Source: an uncultured Caldilineaceae bacterium
GTDB lineage: Bacteria; Chloroflexota; Anaerolineae; Caldilineales; Caldilineaceae
NCBI GenBank assembly: GCA_951813625.1
Contig: CATOTS010000028.1
Location: 46,608-110,607, forward strand
DNA length: 64,000 nt
Reading direction: 5' to 3'
The notes beneath the pieces are model-generated. The model worked only from the letters and a program-made list of their open reading frames with translations. It was not told where the DNA came from and made no database searches. Shown here piece by piece: positions 38,391-53,339 of this stretch. Both the position numbers and the translations under genes were made by a program. How positions within the stretch are numbered: position 1 is the first letter of the stretch; the number at the start of each line of letters is the position of its first letter.

Positions 38391-38900
38391 TTGGACGCAC
38401 TCGATAAACTAGGCATCAGTTGGCAGTTATTGCTATCCCAGATCATCAACTTCAGCCTGTTGATGGTAGTTTTGCATCTGTTACTTTACAAGCCGGTTCT
38501 GAAGATGCTGGAGCAGCGCAGAAAGCGCATCGCCGACGGATTGGAGCAGGCTGACAAGGCGTCGCGGGCGGCCGCTGAGGCCGAGGCGGAGAAGCAGGGG
38601 ATCCTCGAAGAGGCCCGCCGCGAGGCGCAGGAGGTGCGGGCGCAGGCGACGCGCGACGCCGAACGCATCGCCCAGGACATCCGCAGCCGCGCCGATCAGG
38701 AGGCCCAGGACATCCGCATCAAGGGGCAGGCCGACGCAGAGGCGCAGACCGCGGCCGTGATGGCGGACGCCAGAAAGCAGATTGCCGACCTGGCCATTGC
38801 CGCGACCGAGCAGATTCTGGGCCGCGAGCTGGCGAACCGGGATGAGCAGGAGCGCTTTGTGGACGACTATCTGGCGCAACAGAATGGGAGCGGTACATGA
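38391..38900 (+). CDS. atpF: ATP synthase F0 subunit b
   Basis: Peripheral stalk subunit, 169 residues from TTG 38391. AGGAGG ends 6 nt before this codon, whereas TTG 38385 touches it, so the later TTG was chosen. One N-terminal membrane helix ([20 protein letters not shown]) is followed by [20 protein letters not shown] and a long charged coiled coil rich in Ala, Glu and Arg (about 45-150). The C-terminus binds subunit delta on top of F1. Translation ends in an ATGA overlap with atpH, coupling the two stalk subunits. Only one b gene is present, so the stalk is a b2 homodimer. Confidence 0.93.
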   Translation: MDALDKLGISWQLLLSQIINFSLLMVVLHLLLYKPVLKMLEQRRKRIADGLEQADKASRAAAEAEAEKQGILEEARREAQEVRAQATRDAERIAQDIRSRADQEAQDIRIKGQADAEAQTAAVMADARKQIADLAIAATEQILGRELANRDEQERFVDDYLAQQNGSGT

Positions 38901-39394
38901 GCGAGCGCGCTTCGGCCCAAGACTATGCCCGCGGCATCCTGGAAACGATTGTCGGGCAGTGGCAGGAATCTCTGACAACGATTGCTGACACTCTTGAGCA
39001 GAATCCGGAACTTGCCTCGGACGTTGAATCCGTCGAAAAGGCGCTCCCCAGGTCCACTCCTGCCGAAATGAAAAACTTTGTAAGGACGCTTGTGCAGGAT
39101 GGGAACGCTGCCATGCTTCCGCAAATTGTCAGCGCTTTGGGCGCGAGTCTGCGCGGCGAGAGCGGGCCGCAGTCAGCCGACATCACGAGCGCGGTCGAGT
39201 TGGGCGACGACGCGCAAGAGCAGATTCGCCGGCGGCTCACCAAGCAGTACGGCGAGGACCTCATTTTCAGCTTCGATGTCGATGAAACGCTCATGGGCGG
39301 CCTGCGCATTCGTGTAGGCGATCAGTTGATCGACAATACGGTCGCAAACCGGCTGATGGCCCTGCGTGAAATGATCGCGGCGGAAGTTCGGTGA
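38897..39394 (+). CDS. atpH: ATP synthase F1 subunit delta
   Basis: OSCP-type subunit linking the b stalk to alpha subunits, 165 residues. The N-terminal helical domain begins [20 protein letters not shown] and is divergent. The C-terminal end [20 protein letters not shown] is the family signature. It is slightly shorter than the 177 residues of Escherichia coli delta. Its start overlaps atpF by 4 bp, and the gap to atpA is 81 bp with a good Shine-Dalgarno (GGAGAAG). Confidence 0.9.
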   Translation: MSERASAQDYARGILETIVGQWQESLTTIADTLEQNPELASDVESVEKALPRSTPAEMKNFVRTLVQDGNAAMLPQIVSALGASLRGESGPQSADITSAVELGDDAQEQIRRRLTKQYGEDLIFSFDVDETLMGGLRIRVGDQLIDNTVANRLMALREMIAAEVR

Positions 39395-39475
39395 TTCACC
39401 GGCGGTCAGGTCCCGGCGGCGGCTCTGAGTTCGCCGGCGATTGACCACTCGCCAACAACCACTGGAGAAGAAGAA

Positions 39476-41005
<1,530 letters not shown>

Positions 41006-41101
41006 CAGGATTGCTGATCGGTGCCCGGAAGTTCCAGGGTCGTGACGGGTCGCAACGCTTGGCGTCGACTAAGAGCCAGAAACTAAAGGCCGGAAGCAAG
41101 T

Positions 41102-43876
<2,775 letters not shown>

Positions 43877-43901
43877 AGTTCTCTGGCAGCAGAAAAAACA
43901 G

Positions 43902-43938
43902 AGGCCGGGTCCTTCGCGTATGAAGGCTCGGCCTTTTT
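43902..43938 (+). terminator. Rho-independent terminator of the ATP synthase operon
   Basis: Outer stem AGGCCG/CGGCCT and inner stem CCTTC/GAAGG with a small internal loop, ending in five T residues, 25 bp after atpC. Confidence 0.88.
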
Positions 43939-44038
43939 GTTTAATCAGCTGACGGCGTGCAGTCTTCGCGCCCAGAGAATTAGGTGTGGGACCCGGACGG
44001 TGCAGGTTAAGGTTTTGCACCAGCGGTCGGCTAACTCT

Positions 44039-47000
44039 CTACTTTGGCATATTTTGCAGCGCATGGAAGACCGGCAGCGGTCTCCGTTGGTTGTCGACAA
44101 TGCCCCATAGGGCTTTTTCGGTGTTGTCGGCGACCAATCGGAAATTGAGATTCCAGAGGATGGCTGGGCCGACCCACCCCCAGTTGCGCATCATCTGATA
44201 GGCCTCTACGGTCCACTGGGCCTGCTCTTCCAGGCTGTTGTCGTCGGCATAGCGACGTGTGTTTCTTTCCGCCTCGGTTGACAAAATGTGCGAGCCGCCC
44301 GCAGCCCAGCCGAACTCGGTCGGCCAGATGAGATGGTTGGCGGCGCCGTACTTGACAGCGAGGTTGCGGTAGCCCTCCATCGTGCTGCGGAAGCTCCACG
44401 AGTGATGGGGGTTGTCGCAAGGCCCTTTGAACTGGTTGCCAGTTGTCTGAATTGTTTGGCAGGCTGCCTCGTGCCTGACGGACGGCGGTACGTTGTAGCC
44501 GCTGGGATGGGCGCCGAATCCGTCGGCGTGGTTCGCAAGCCCCTGTTGCAGCATTGCTTCAAAGTAGCGGAAGTCGTCCACGGCAAAATTGCCATTGTCT
44601 CCTGCCGGCGTCAGCGCGCCGCTGATCACCAGCATTGACGGGCAGGCAGACTTGATCGCCGCATAGGCCGGTCGCAATAGCGCCATGTATTCGCCTGGGT
44701 TGATCGGTCGGTTGCCCCACTCATAGTGCAGATTCTGCTCGTTCCACACCTCGATGGCTTTCACAGAAGAGTTGCAATATCTTCCTGCGAGCGCCCCCAG
44801 GAATCTTGCGAACGTATTCGGATCCGCTGGCGGCCCGCCGACAGAGCCGTCGAAACCCGCCTCTCGCGCCCAACCCGGCGCATTGACAACACTGAACAAC
44901 AGGCTGATGCCGGCGCCGTTCGCCCCGTCAATGAACCCCTGCATCGCGCCCCACTGATAGTCGCCTGGGTTCGGCTCAAACACATACCACTCGATCTGCT
45001 GCTTCACCCAGCCGAAACCCAACTGGAGTTTTGTCGTTTCCATGACCCATCCGGCTTCCTGGTTGTGGACCATGTGGGCCTGGACGCCGTAGCCGAAACC
45101 TCCCCCGCCGGCAGGGGCGGGTGCGGCGGCCACCGCAGGTGCAGCCGCCGGCGGATCAGGAATGTCGGTGATCACCGCGACCTGGTCCAGCGAGCCGGCC
45201 GCCGCAACCAGCTGACCAAGTACCCATCCCTTTGTGCCGTTGCCAATATCGATCTGCCACCAATCCCCAGCCTGATTCTTACCGAAAATGAGGTAGGGCT
45301 GACCGGCTTTTAGTTGTCCTGCGAGGGGGTAGTTTGTGCCCGGTCCCTGGCGGACGTTGACGATCTGCGTGCTTGCCAGCGTCGGGACTTCGGGCGTCGG
45401 CGTTGGCACGGGTGTGGCGGTCGCGATCGGCGTCGGCGTCGCCATCGGCATGGCCACTACGTTCCCCGGGCTTGCCAACTGGCGGTTCCCCAGGTTGGAG
45501 ACCTGCACAACCTGGGCCTCGACGCGCACGTCGCCGTCGCCGGGCGGCGCCTGGAAGGTGTGTACCGGATTGTTGATCGGATAGGAGACCTGCTCCAGAA
45601 CGGTTCCATCGGGCCGGAAGATCGTATATGCGACCTCCAGCCGCGTGGGGCTGGGGTCGACGTTGCCTCCGGTCTGGAACTGGCGCGCGACCTCCCACAG
45701 GTCCGGGTCGACGTCACCGCTATCGGCGTCGCGTACCATCACCTGGGTGACATTGTACAGGTCGAGCAGGGTCAGTTTGTGGGCAAAGCTGCTGCTATTT
45801 TCGATCGTTACTGTTCGCTCCATCTGCTGGTCGTCGATGTAGCTGTACATATAGGCGCCGATGGCGCCGTCGTAGGCCAGCGGGCGGGAGATGCGGGGGT
45901 TTTCGACCGAGAGCTGAACGGGTTGACCGGGCTGGATTACGCCATCCTCTCCACCCAGGCGAATCTGGGCGACAAGCGGCTGGAGCGACTGTCGGAAGCC
46001 TTTCAGCCATACCTGTCCTTCGCTGCGCTCGACGGACATGCCCGGCAGTTCCAACTGCACTTTGCGGCGGTCGATCTGGTCGGTCGCGAAGGCCAGCAGC
46101 GAGCCCGTCGCCCCGCCCAGCTGATAGGCCGCTGGGTCGGCCGGGCCCGGGATCAGCACGCGGTCAGCGGCTCTGCCCAGTGCCTGCCAGTCGTAGCCGC
46201 GGGTATTCCAGTCGACCGGCGACACCTGGTGCGGCGACTCGACGCGCACCGCCAGCCAGCGGTTGACATCCGGCGCGTGCAGCCGTTCGGCCAAGCGCTC
46301 GATGAAATGGCTGAACTCGGCCTCACCGGCCATTGCAGCATCCATGCCGCGGTAGTCGACAATTACGCCTGGGTAGCTGTACTGGATCAGCAGGTTGGTC
46401 ACCGCGTCGAGCTGGTTCTGCATCTGGCCCGGTTCGACCAGCATGTTATGCAGCAGGTCGCTGCGCGGCGGCTCCATGCCGCGCCAGTTGCGCAGGACCG
46501 GCACAACGGCATAGTTTCCGACCGGGGGATTGGCGCGTTCAACGTCCAGGGCGCCGTCTCCGCGCAGATAGAAGCCGGCGATGGCAAGCGATGTAATGCC
46601 TGCATTGGCCAGCGTGGCCGTCACCTGTTCGCCGACGCCGATGTTGGTCTCCACGCGCGGGGGCGGCGCGCTGGTCTGCATCACGACGAAGTTTGACGGC
46701 GGCCAGCCGGCAACGCGGGCCTCGATGCGATCATCCATCGACAGGACCGAACTGGGCACGAACTCCCAGCTGTCCCCGTTCCAGCTGTACAGTTCCAGCG
46801 TCTCGTAGGGCTGGCTGTCATTGGGTATCGGGATTTGCACGATACTCTGGTCGACGCTACCGCCGCGCACGGTCACCTCATAGATCGGGCTCCTGGCTTC
46901 CAGGCCGGCATTGGTGAGGGCGTCTCGGGCTGCTACCCAAGCCTGCCCCGCGTTGCCGTCCAGAAATTCCATGCGCGGGGTGCTTTCGAGATTGACCTGA

Positions 47001-47251
47001 AAGGACTCCATCACGTGTTCAGGAGGGAATACGATCGTCGTCCCGTCCGGGTCCATCAGCGAGCCGCCATTCCTGTCGATCGTCGTGTAGGAGAGGTACT
47101 GGATGCGATCGATCAGGCTGATCGGAGGCAGTAGCAGCGCGATGATGATGAGGGCAGGCAGAACGAGCGAAAGAAGGGCGCCGACGATTTTTCTCATCCC
47201 GGAGCTTCCTCGCCGGCGCGGCTCATCATAGTCGAAAGAAGAGCGTCGCAT
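44039..47251 (-). CDS. Large surface protein: GH18-like + SH3b + GH39-like domains
   Basis: Membrane-anchored multidomain protein, 1070 residues, with GGAGG 9 nt before ATG. A transmembrane helix lies near 22-44. Residues about 205-440 resemble the GH18/YaaH-type barrel (NYAVVPVLRNWRG, then SYPGVIVDYRGMDAAMAGEA), but the strand that normally reads DxxDxE lacks the catalytic Glu, so it is probably a binding module. Beta-rich modules follow to about 600, then a Thr-Pro linker and an SH3b domain near 624-680 (TQIVNVRQGPGTNYPLAG, GTKGWVLGQLV). A Pro/Ala linker leads to a C-terminal clan GH-A barrel (722-1070) with AIEVWNEQNLHYEW near 835 and LIWPTEFGWAAG near 975, both catalytic glutamates present. 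It may bind and cut wall or extracellular polysaccharide. Substrate unknown. Confidence 0.8.
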   Translation of the reverse strand: MRRSSFDYDEPRRRGSSGMRKIVGALLSLVLPALIIIALLLPPISLIDRIQYLSYTTIDRNGGSLMDPDGTTIVFPPEHVMESFQVNLESTPRMEFLDGNAGQAWVAARDALTNAGLEARSPIYEVTVRGGSVDQSIVQIPIPNDSQPYETLELYSWNGDSWEFVPSSVLSMDDRIEARVAGWPPSNFVVMQTSAPPPRVETNIGVGEQVTATLANAGITSLAIAGFYLRGDGALDVERANPPVGNYAVVPVLRNWRGMEPPRSDLLHNMLVEPGQMQNQLDAVTNLLIQYSYPGVIVDYRGMDAAMAGEAEFSHFIERLAERLHAPDVNRWLAVRVESPHQVSPVDWNTRGYDWQALGRAADRVLIPGPADPAAYQLGGATGSLLAFATDQIDRRKVQLELPGMSVERSEGQVWLKGFRQSLQPLVAQIRLGGEDGVIQPGQPVQLSVENPRISRPLAYDGAIGAYMYSYIDDQQMERTVTIENSSSFAHKLTLLDLYNVTQVMVRDADSGDVDPDLWEVARQFQTGGNVDPSPTRLEVAYTIFRPDGTVLEQVSYPINNPVHTFQAPPGDGDVRVEAQVVQVSNLGNRQLASPGNVVAMPMATPTPIATATPVPTPTPEVPTLASTQIVNVRQGPGTNYPLAGQLKAGQPYLIFGKNQAGDWWQIDIGNGTKGWVLGQLVAAAGSLDQVAVITDIPDPPAAAPAVAAAPAPAGGGGFGYGVQAHMVHNQEAGWVMETTKLQLGFGWVKQQIEWYVFEPNPGDYQWGAMQGFIDGANGAGISLLFSVVNAPGWAREAGFDGSVGGPPADPNTFARFLGALAGRYCNSSVKAIEVWNEQNLHYEWGNRPINPGEYMALLRPAYAAIKSACPSMLVISGALTPAGDNGNFAVDDFRYFEAMLQQGLANHADGFGAHPSGYNVPPSVRHEAACQTIQTTGNQFKGPCDNPHHSWSFRSTMEGYRNLAVKYGAANHLIWPTEFGWAAGGSHILSTEAERNTRRYADDNSLEEQAQWTVEAYQMMRNWGWVGPAILWNLNFRLVADNTEKALWGIVDNQRRPLPVFHALQNMPK

Positions 47252-47448
47252 TTATGATATCCTCCATTCCGAGCCCCTTGTGAGCAGGAGCGGATTGGAT
47301 GCGAATCCTTCGTCCGGACGCGTGTCTATCGGCAGCGGCAGACCGTCTGCCAATCTCCGGCGCGTTCCGTCCTTCGTTTGCATCCGAAGAAATCCCATCG
47401 TGCGCCTGTCGCCAATTTTCAAACATCATGGCATAGGCAGGAAGAGTA

Positions 47449-47503
47449 TTTGGCCGAAAGTGTCGCCCAAATGACGGTTTTTCGAGGTGAATCTTCGGCC
47501 AAA
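47449..47503. promoter_or_regulatory. Paired near-palindromic sites in the divergent gh-proB region
   Basis: The 548-bp gap 47252-47799 lies between divergent genes. TTTGGCCGAA (47449-47458) and its exact reverse complement TTCGGCCAAA (47494-47503) are 45 bp apart. Each is itself almost palindromic (TTyGGCCrAA). They could be two operator sites or a stem with a 35-nt loop. No other structure besides the proB promoter was seen in this gap. Confidence 0.4.
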
Positions 47504-47671
47504 CCACCCGCCTGGCGCATTCAGTTATCTGACAATCTTAGCACAAGGAAAAACCTCAACAAAAACGGGTATATTCCTGGCAAAGAGGTGTGCGCGGGCG
47601 GCCAGGGCGGGGCGTCGCTTTCATCGTCCGGTTCCCCTCACTGCCTGCCTGACAAACTTACCTGGAAATGA

Positions 47672-47701
47672 TTGCCGAAACGTTTGCCGCTGCATTATAC
47701 T
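47672..47701 (+). promoter_or_regulatory. Candidate proBA promoter
   Basis: TTGCCG, 18 bp, TATACT (5 of 6 for the -10), 99 bp before the proB start codon. Confidence 0.5.
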
Positions 47702-47799
47702 GTTGGCGTAATCGCCCTGAGCCCTTTTGGTCCCGTTCCGGCGTCGTGTTCCTATTGCGCGCAACGGCGCGGGAGACCGCTTCCGATGGGAAGGCACCG

Positions 47800-48901
47800 A
47801 TGTACCGCAAAGTCGTCGTCAGCTGGGGACCGGTGTTCTGACCAAGGGCACGCGCTTCCTGAATCAGCCGCAGATGGTCGAGCTGACGCGTCAGATCGCC
47901 TCGCTCCATCACCAGGATAAGGAGTTGATCGTCTGCACATCGGGCGCGCAGGCTGCCGGCCGGGCGCTTCTGGACTTTCCCGCTCTGCCTTCCAGTCTTT
48001 CCAGCCGTCAGATGCTTGCTGCGGTGGGCCAGAGCAGGCTTATGCTCCTGTGGGGGCGCTTCTTTGAAATCTACGGCATTCTCGTCGGCCAGATCTTGCT
48101 GACCAGGGCAGATACTGAAAATCGCCAGCGTTTCCTGAATGCACGCGATACGTTCAACGACCTGATCAAACACCGGATCGTACCGGTCGTCAACGAAAAC
48201 GACGCGTGGCCGTCGAGGAGATCAAGGTAGGCGACAACGATAATCTCTCTGCGCTGGTGGCCGTGTTGACCGATGCCGATTTGCTGTTGATGTTAACCGA
48301 TCAACAGGGGCTGTTCACTGCTGATCCGCGCACCGACCCGAACGCACGGCTGATCCCGGAAGTTCACGAGATTGACGATTCACTGCGCGCCCTGGCCGGC
48401 AGCAGTCATTCAGGGCTGGGGATTGGCGGCATGAGTACAAAGCTGGAGGCGGCGGATATCGCCCGCCGCGCCGGGACAGACGTTGTCATCGCCGCGGGGA
48501 GTGCGCCGGACGTGATAATCCGGGCCGTGGCCGGGGAGCAGGTCGGGACACGCTTTCCCGCGCAGGAGACGCCGCTGGAAAACCGCAAGCGTTGGATCCT
48601 GGCCGGTCCCGCGCCGTCGGGCCGCCTGATGGTGGACTCCGGCGCGGCCAAGGCATTGCGCCGCGATGGAAACAGCTTGCTGCCGGTTGGAATCACCGCC
48701 GTGGAGGGCGAATTTGAGAGGGGTGACGCCGTATTTGTGCGCGAGACGAACGGCCCGGACCTGGCGCGCGGCATCACACGTTACAGCAGCCACGACCTGG
48801 ATCGAATTCGCGGCTGTCAGTCGCATGCGATCAGCGAGCAGCTGGGCTACGACTACGGGCCGGTGGTGCTTCACCGCAATGATATGATCGTATTGGAGTA
48901 G
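47800..48901 (+). pseudogene. proB: Glutamate 5-kinase, broken by two single-base frameshifts
   Basis: First step of proline synthesis. Joining three frames restores a 367-residue ProB, exactly the usual length. ATG 47800 reads MYRKVVV, then an AAG codon has lost one base near 47821-47822. The next frame gives [35 protein letters not shown] and [11 protein letters not shown] second base is lost after GCG near 48206. The third frame gives [39 protein letters not shown] and a PUA domain to the stop. All kinase motifs are otherwise intact and codon use is normal, so either very recent mutations or sequencing/assembly errors are likely. proA follows after 17 bp with an intact frame. Confidence 0.88.
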
Positions 48902-48918
48902 AGGATGGGAGGGGAGCA

Positions 48919-50250
<1,332 letters not shown>

Positions 50251-50272
50251 TTCTCAGGCGATTGAACTTTCG

Positions 50273-50294
50273 ACCGGGGCCGCATGGCCCCGGT
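50273..50294. terminator. Bidirectional terminator between proA and the FGGY kinase
   Basis: A perfect 9-bp stem ACCGGGGCC/GGCCCCGGT with loop GCAT lies between the two convergent stop codons. Pyrimidine-rich sequence on the plus side and GAAA on the other give weak U tracts both ways. Confidence 0.7.
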
Positions 50295-50302
50295 TTCCTC
50301 TT

Positions 50303-51745
50303 CTACGGCTCGACTCTTTCGGCGTAGCCAAGCAGCGCAGCCGCGGCAGTCTCCAAGTCCTGGAAGATTCCCAATCCAACTGACGCCGCCACCGCCGCAC
50401 CGACCGCCGCCTCCTCGGCATGGCTTGGGATCAGCAGCGTCTTCTCGAAACGACGCGCCAGGATCTGGGCCAGCAGGCGGTTCTGGCGAACGCCGTTGCC
50501 CGCGCCTACCAGGAGCGGCGGCGTTCCCACCACCGGCTCCATCTGTTCGAAGAAGGCGAAAAAGCCGTCGACCATGCCCTCAAGCAAAGCGCGTGCGAAA
50601 TGGGCGGGCGTGAAGTTGTGCGGCGACAGGCCGCTGAACGAGGCCCGCAGCCCCGGGTCGGTGCGGCTACCTGTGAAGAACGGTTCACAGTGCAGCCCAT
50701 CGCTCCCGGCCGGCACCGTCGCCGCAAGTTCCGTCATTCTTTCGTAAAGATTGTCCGGCACTTCCGTGTCCAGGAGCCCGGCGCCCACCTGTTGGAAGAA
50801 ATGCTGCAAGTAGGCATAGGAGCGGCCGCCGAACAGCCCTCCCCCTATCAGCAAGTATTTTCCCTCGGGGAAGGGACGGTTTTCCAACCCGGGAATGAAA
50901 TGAAAGCTGTCCGTGCGGGCAGAAATCTGGCCGCCGGTTCCCACGTTCAGGAGCAGACTCTTGCCCGGCTCCGGCGCGCTGCCGATGACACTGGCCTGAT
51001 TGTCCCCCAGCGCAACCGTCACCGGCGTGCCCTGCTTCAAACCGGCGGCTTCAGCCAGCTCGCGCCGCAAACCCCCGACCACATCCCCGGCGTCCCCAAT
51101 CGGCGGGAATAGACGCCCCGGCAGATTTAGCCGCTCCAGAAGCGCCGGATCCCAGCAGTTGGCGCGGATGTCGAAGATCCCGGAACTGGCCGCCAGCGTC
51201 GGCTCACACACAACCGTCGCGCCGGTAAGGAACGAGACCACTGCATCGGGGACAAAGCAGGCAGTCACCGGGGGACCGGGCAGTGCATTTTGCAATCTGA
51301 GCCAGTAGAGGCTGGGGCCCAGAAACCCCGCCGCGGGCAGGCAACCGGTATTGCGAAAGGCCTCACGCCCTCCCGCAGCCGAAATGAACCGGTCCAGTAC
51401 CGGCCTGTCAGAGCCGGGGAGCGGCTCCTGTACACGCAAATCCTGCCAGGTGATGGCGGGCGCGGCCGGCAAAGCGTCCGGCCCAATGAGCGCGACGCCG
51501 TGCTGCTGGCCGGTAACACCGATGCCTTGGATGGCGGTCGGAGCTAAATCCGCCTGCGCCACCAATTCGGTCAGGCACTGCACCGTCAGTTCGTACAGTC
51601 GTGACAGATCCAGTTCAGCCCGCCCAGGTCTGGGAGATGAACCAGCGCGATTGGCAACCGTCCGCTGGGCCGCCTGGCGGCCGGTCGCCGGGTCCAGCGC
51701 GACGGCGCTCAGCGATGTCGTGCCGATGTCGAGTCCGATCAGCAT
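50303..51745 (-). CDS. FGGY-family carbohydrate kinase (sedoheptulokinase-like)
   Basis: Cytosolic sugar kinase of the ASKHA fold, 480 residues. The phosphate-1 motif is IGLDIGTTSLSAVALD at the start. ITWQDLRVQEPL and VALGDNQASVIGSA carry the substrate-binding and catalytic Asp residues, with LLNVGTGGQISA and PLLVGAGNGVRQNRLLAQI (adenosine motif) later. The GDNQAS motif and overall layout resemble sedoheptulokinase/SHPK more than xylulokinase, where the match is usually GGGDNA; the distinction is tentative. It is transcribed towards proA, with repeat copy 2 upstream. No sugar transporter adjoins. Confidence 0.82.
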   Translation of the reverse strand: MLIGLDIGTTSLSAVALDPATGRQAAQRTVANRAGSSPRPGRAELDLSRLYELTVQCLTELVAQADLAPTAIQGIGVTGQQHGVALIGPDALPAAPAITWQDLRVQEPLPGSDRPVLDRFISAAGGREAFRNTGCLPAAGFLGPSLYWLRLQNALPGPPVTACFVPDAVVSFLTGATVVCEPTLAASSGIFDIRANCWDPALLERLNLPGRLFPPIGDAGDVVGGLRRELAEAAGLKQGTPVTVALGDNQASVIGSAPEPGKSLLLNVGTGGQISARTDSFHFIPGLENRPFPEGKYLLIGGGLFGGRSYAYLQHFFQQVGAGLLDTEVPDNLYERMTELAATVPAGSDGLHCEPFFTGSRTDPGLRASFSGLSPHNFTPAHFARALLEGMVDGFFAFFEQMEPVVGTPPLLVGAGNGVRQNRLLAQILARRFEKTLLIPSHAEEAAVGAAVAASVGLGIFQDLETAAAALLGYAERVEP

Positions 51746-51864
51746 GGCAATGGCCTCGGATTGCGTGAAGAGAGGCTTGGCCTACGAGATGCATACTGGC
51801 GGGAGTGCAATGATTGTACCGCAGAACGACGACCGAATCCATACATATCTCGCTGTAGGCGCAG

Positions 51865-52258
51865 CCCACTCTTGGGGCGGGAATCGTTTGGCGGGGAAAT
51901 CATGCCAGCGGCGGCTGAAATCGTCTACCGGCTTCGGGAGAGGTACAGCGCAGGCGCAGGGCAGGCACGGGGCCTGCCTTCACCGTGGCCGCGGCGTTCG
52001 CTGATTTGGAGGCGGCGCGATGGGCCGCAGTTGCACAGGGCCGCATTGACCTCACATTCGGCGGCGAGAGAGCATCAGGGGGGCGTTGCGGGGGGAGTCC
52101 CCCCGCACAAGGGAGGGCCGAAGGCCCGACCGTCCAAAAGGAATCGGGAAAGTGAATATCCCAACTCTGCCAGAGCATGGAGCGTGGACCGGCCGTGACT
52201 TCGTTGCAACCCGAGGTATTGGAATACGTGCCCCAATTTCTGGACTGCACCCCTCGCT
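51865..52258 (+). repeat. Dispersed structured intergenic repeat, copy 2
   Basis: Second copy, between the divergent FGGY kinase and PhyH genes. The core 52073-52140 is identical to copy 1 over 68 bp, including both hairpins. The left part again has CTTGGGGCGGGAATCGTTTG and GGGAGAGGTACAG, with one GGCAGGC...GCCTGCC motif. There is only one unit of the 19-bp sequence found four times in copy 1. It ends at a GGACTGCA word about 150 bp before the phyH start and points towards it. The gap 51746-52407 holds otherwise only the phyH promoter. Confidence 0.88.
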
Positions 52259-52267
52259 GTGTCAGAA

Positions 52268-52296
52268 TGGAAAGCCGCCACTCTCTCTGTTACAAT
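52268..52296 (+). promoter_or_regulatory. Candidate promoter for the PhyH gene
   Basis: TGGAAA (4 of 6), 17 bp, TACAAT (5 of 6), starting 10 bp after repeat copy 2. The -10 begins 41 nt after CTGCA, as in copy 1. Confidence 0.5.
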
Positions 52297-52407
52297 AGAC
52301 ACGGTCGCGCAAACAGGGTTTGCAGTCCGGTCAATTCTCTCCGCGAATCGTGCGGGCCGGCGTACTGATGGCCGAATCGTGCCACACTTTACGAGAGAGG
52401 GAGCGCT

Positions 52408-53253
52408 ATGACGACTATAACCCGCGCCCGGGAAGAGCGGGCCCAATTGATCGGTGACGGTTACTGCGTTTTCGAGCAGGTGTTGACGCCGGAGATGCTG
52501 GCTCGCGTTCGGGCGGCCAGTGACGGCCTGATCGAGGCTCAGCCTTCTGAGCACTTCGACGAGCAGAAGTCGACCGGCAGCATGATCAGCGTCTACGATG
52601 ACCCTTTCTTCGCCGAGCTGGTCGCTTATCCTCCGGCTTTGGACGCGCTGGCCGCGTTGGGCTATCCCAATCCGCGCTGGTCGTCCGGGTTTGTCATCAG
52701 CAAGCCTGGCTTTTCGCCTCCGCTTTTCTGGCATCAGGACTGGTGGGGATGGAACGACCCTGTCAGCTATACCGACATCCCCCAGCAGCTGTTCCTGATG
52801 TACTACCTGGTGGATACGCGCATTGAGAATGGCTGTTTGCGGGTCATATCAGGGTCACACCGCAAGCGCCATCGTATGCACGACGCTGTGCACACCGCCC
52901 ACACCGACGAACTGCGCCGTGCTACCGATCCCAGCCATCCGGCCTACCAGCCGATGCCGGAGGACCAGGCAGTGCCGGTACGGGCCGGCGATCTGGTTAT
53001 TGGCGATTCCAGGCTGTTGCACGGCTCCCACGCCAACCAGTCGGACGAGCGCCGTACCGTCATCACGCTCTGGTTCCACCCGAATTTCGACAGCGCGCCG
53101 CCCCGCATCCAGGCCCATCTGAGCAAGGTCCAGACGCGTGTACAAAGCTGGCCGCCGCACGCGCGCGAATTGATCGGGAGGCTCGTGCCTACATACGACG
53201 GAGATGAAGAGCCGCTCGAGTGGAATCGGGTGCCCGGACCTGAATTGAAGTGA
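52408..53253 (+). CDS. Phytanoyl-CoA dioxygenase family protein
   Basis: Fe(II)/2-oxoglutarate-dependent oxygenase, 281 residues. The facial triad can be read as FWHQDWWGWNDP (HxD near residue 111-113) and RLLHGSHANQSDERRTVITL (distal His near 208 with a 2-oxoglutarate-binding Arg about ten residues on). The opening LIGDGYCVFEQVLTPEMLAR is the usual family start. Substrates of bacterial members vary (hydroxylation of small metabolites, ectoine, halogenation relatives) and cannot be read here. GAGAGGGAG precedes ATG. An aldehyde dehydrogenase gene follows 86 bp later, perhaps acting on the same catabolite. Confidence 0.88.
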   Translation: MTTITRAREERAQLIGDGYCVFEQVLTPEMLARVRAASDGLIEAQPSEHFDEQKSTGSMISVYDDPFFAELVAYPPALDALAALGYPNPRWSSGFVISKPGFSPPLFWHQDWWGWNDPVSYTDIPQQLFLMYYLVDTRIENGCLRVISGSHRKRHRMHDAVHTAHTDELRRATDPSHPAYQPMPEDQAVPVRAGDLVIGDSRLLHGSHANQSDERRTVITLWFHPNFDSAPPRIQAHLSKVQTRVQSWPPHARELIGRLVPTYDGDEEPLEWNRVPGPELK

Positions 53254-53339
53254 TCATCACCTGCGCAAACTGCGCGGCGATAGAACATACAACAAAGGAA
53301 CCATTCTGAAACGGCAGTGACAATAAGGAGAACAGTTCG

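Noticed and set aside
45314..46696. 460-codon plus ORF opposite the GH18/GH39-like gene
   Set aside because: Shadow ORF; the minus frame has coherent domains and a ribosome site.
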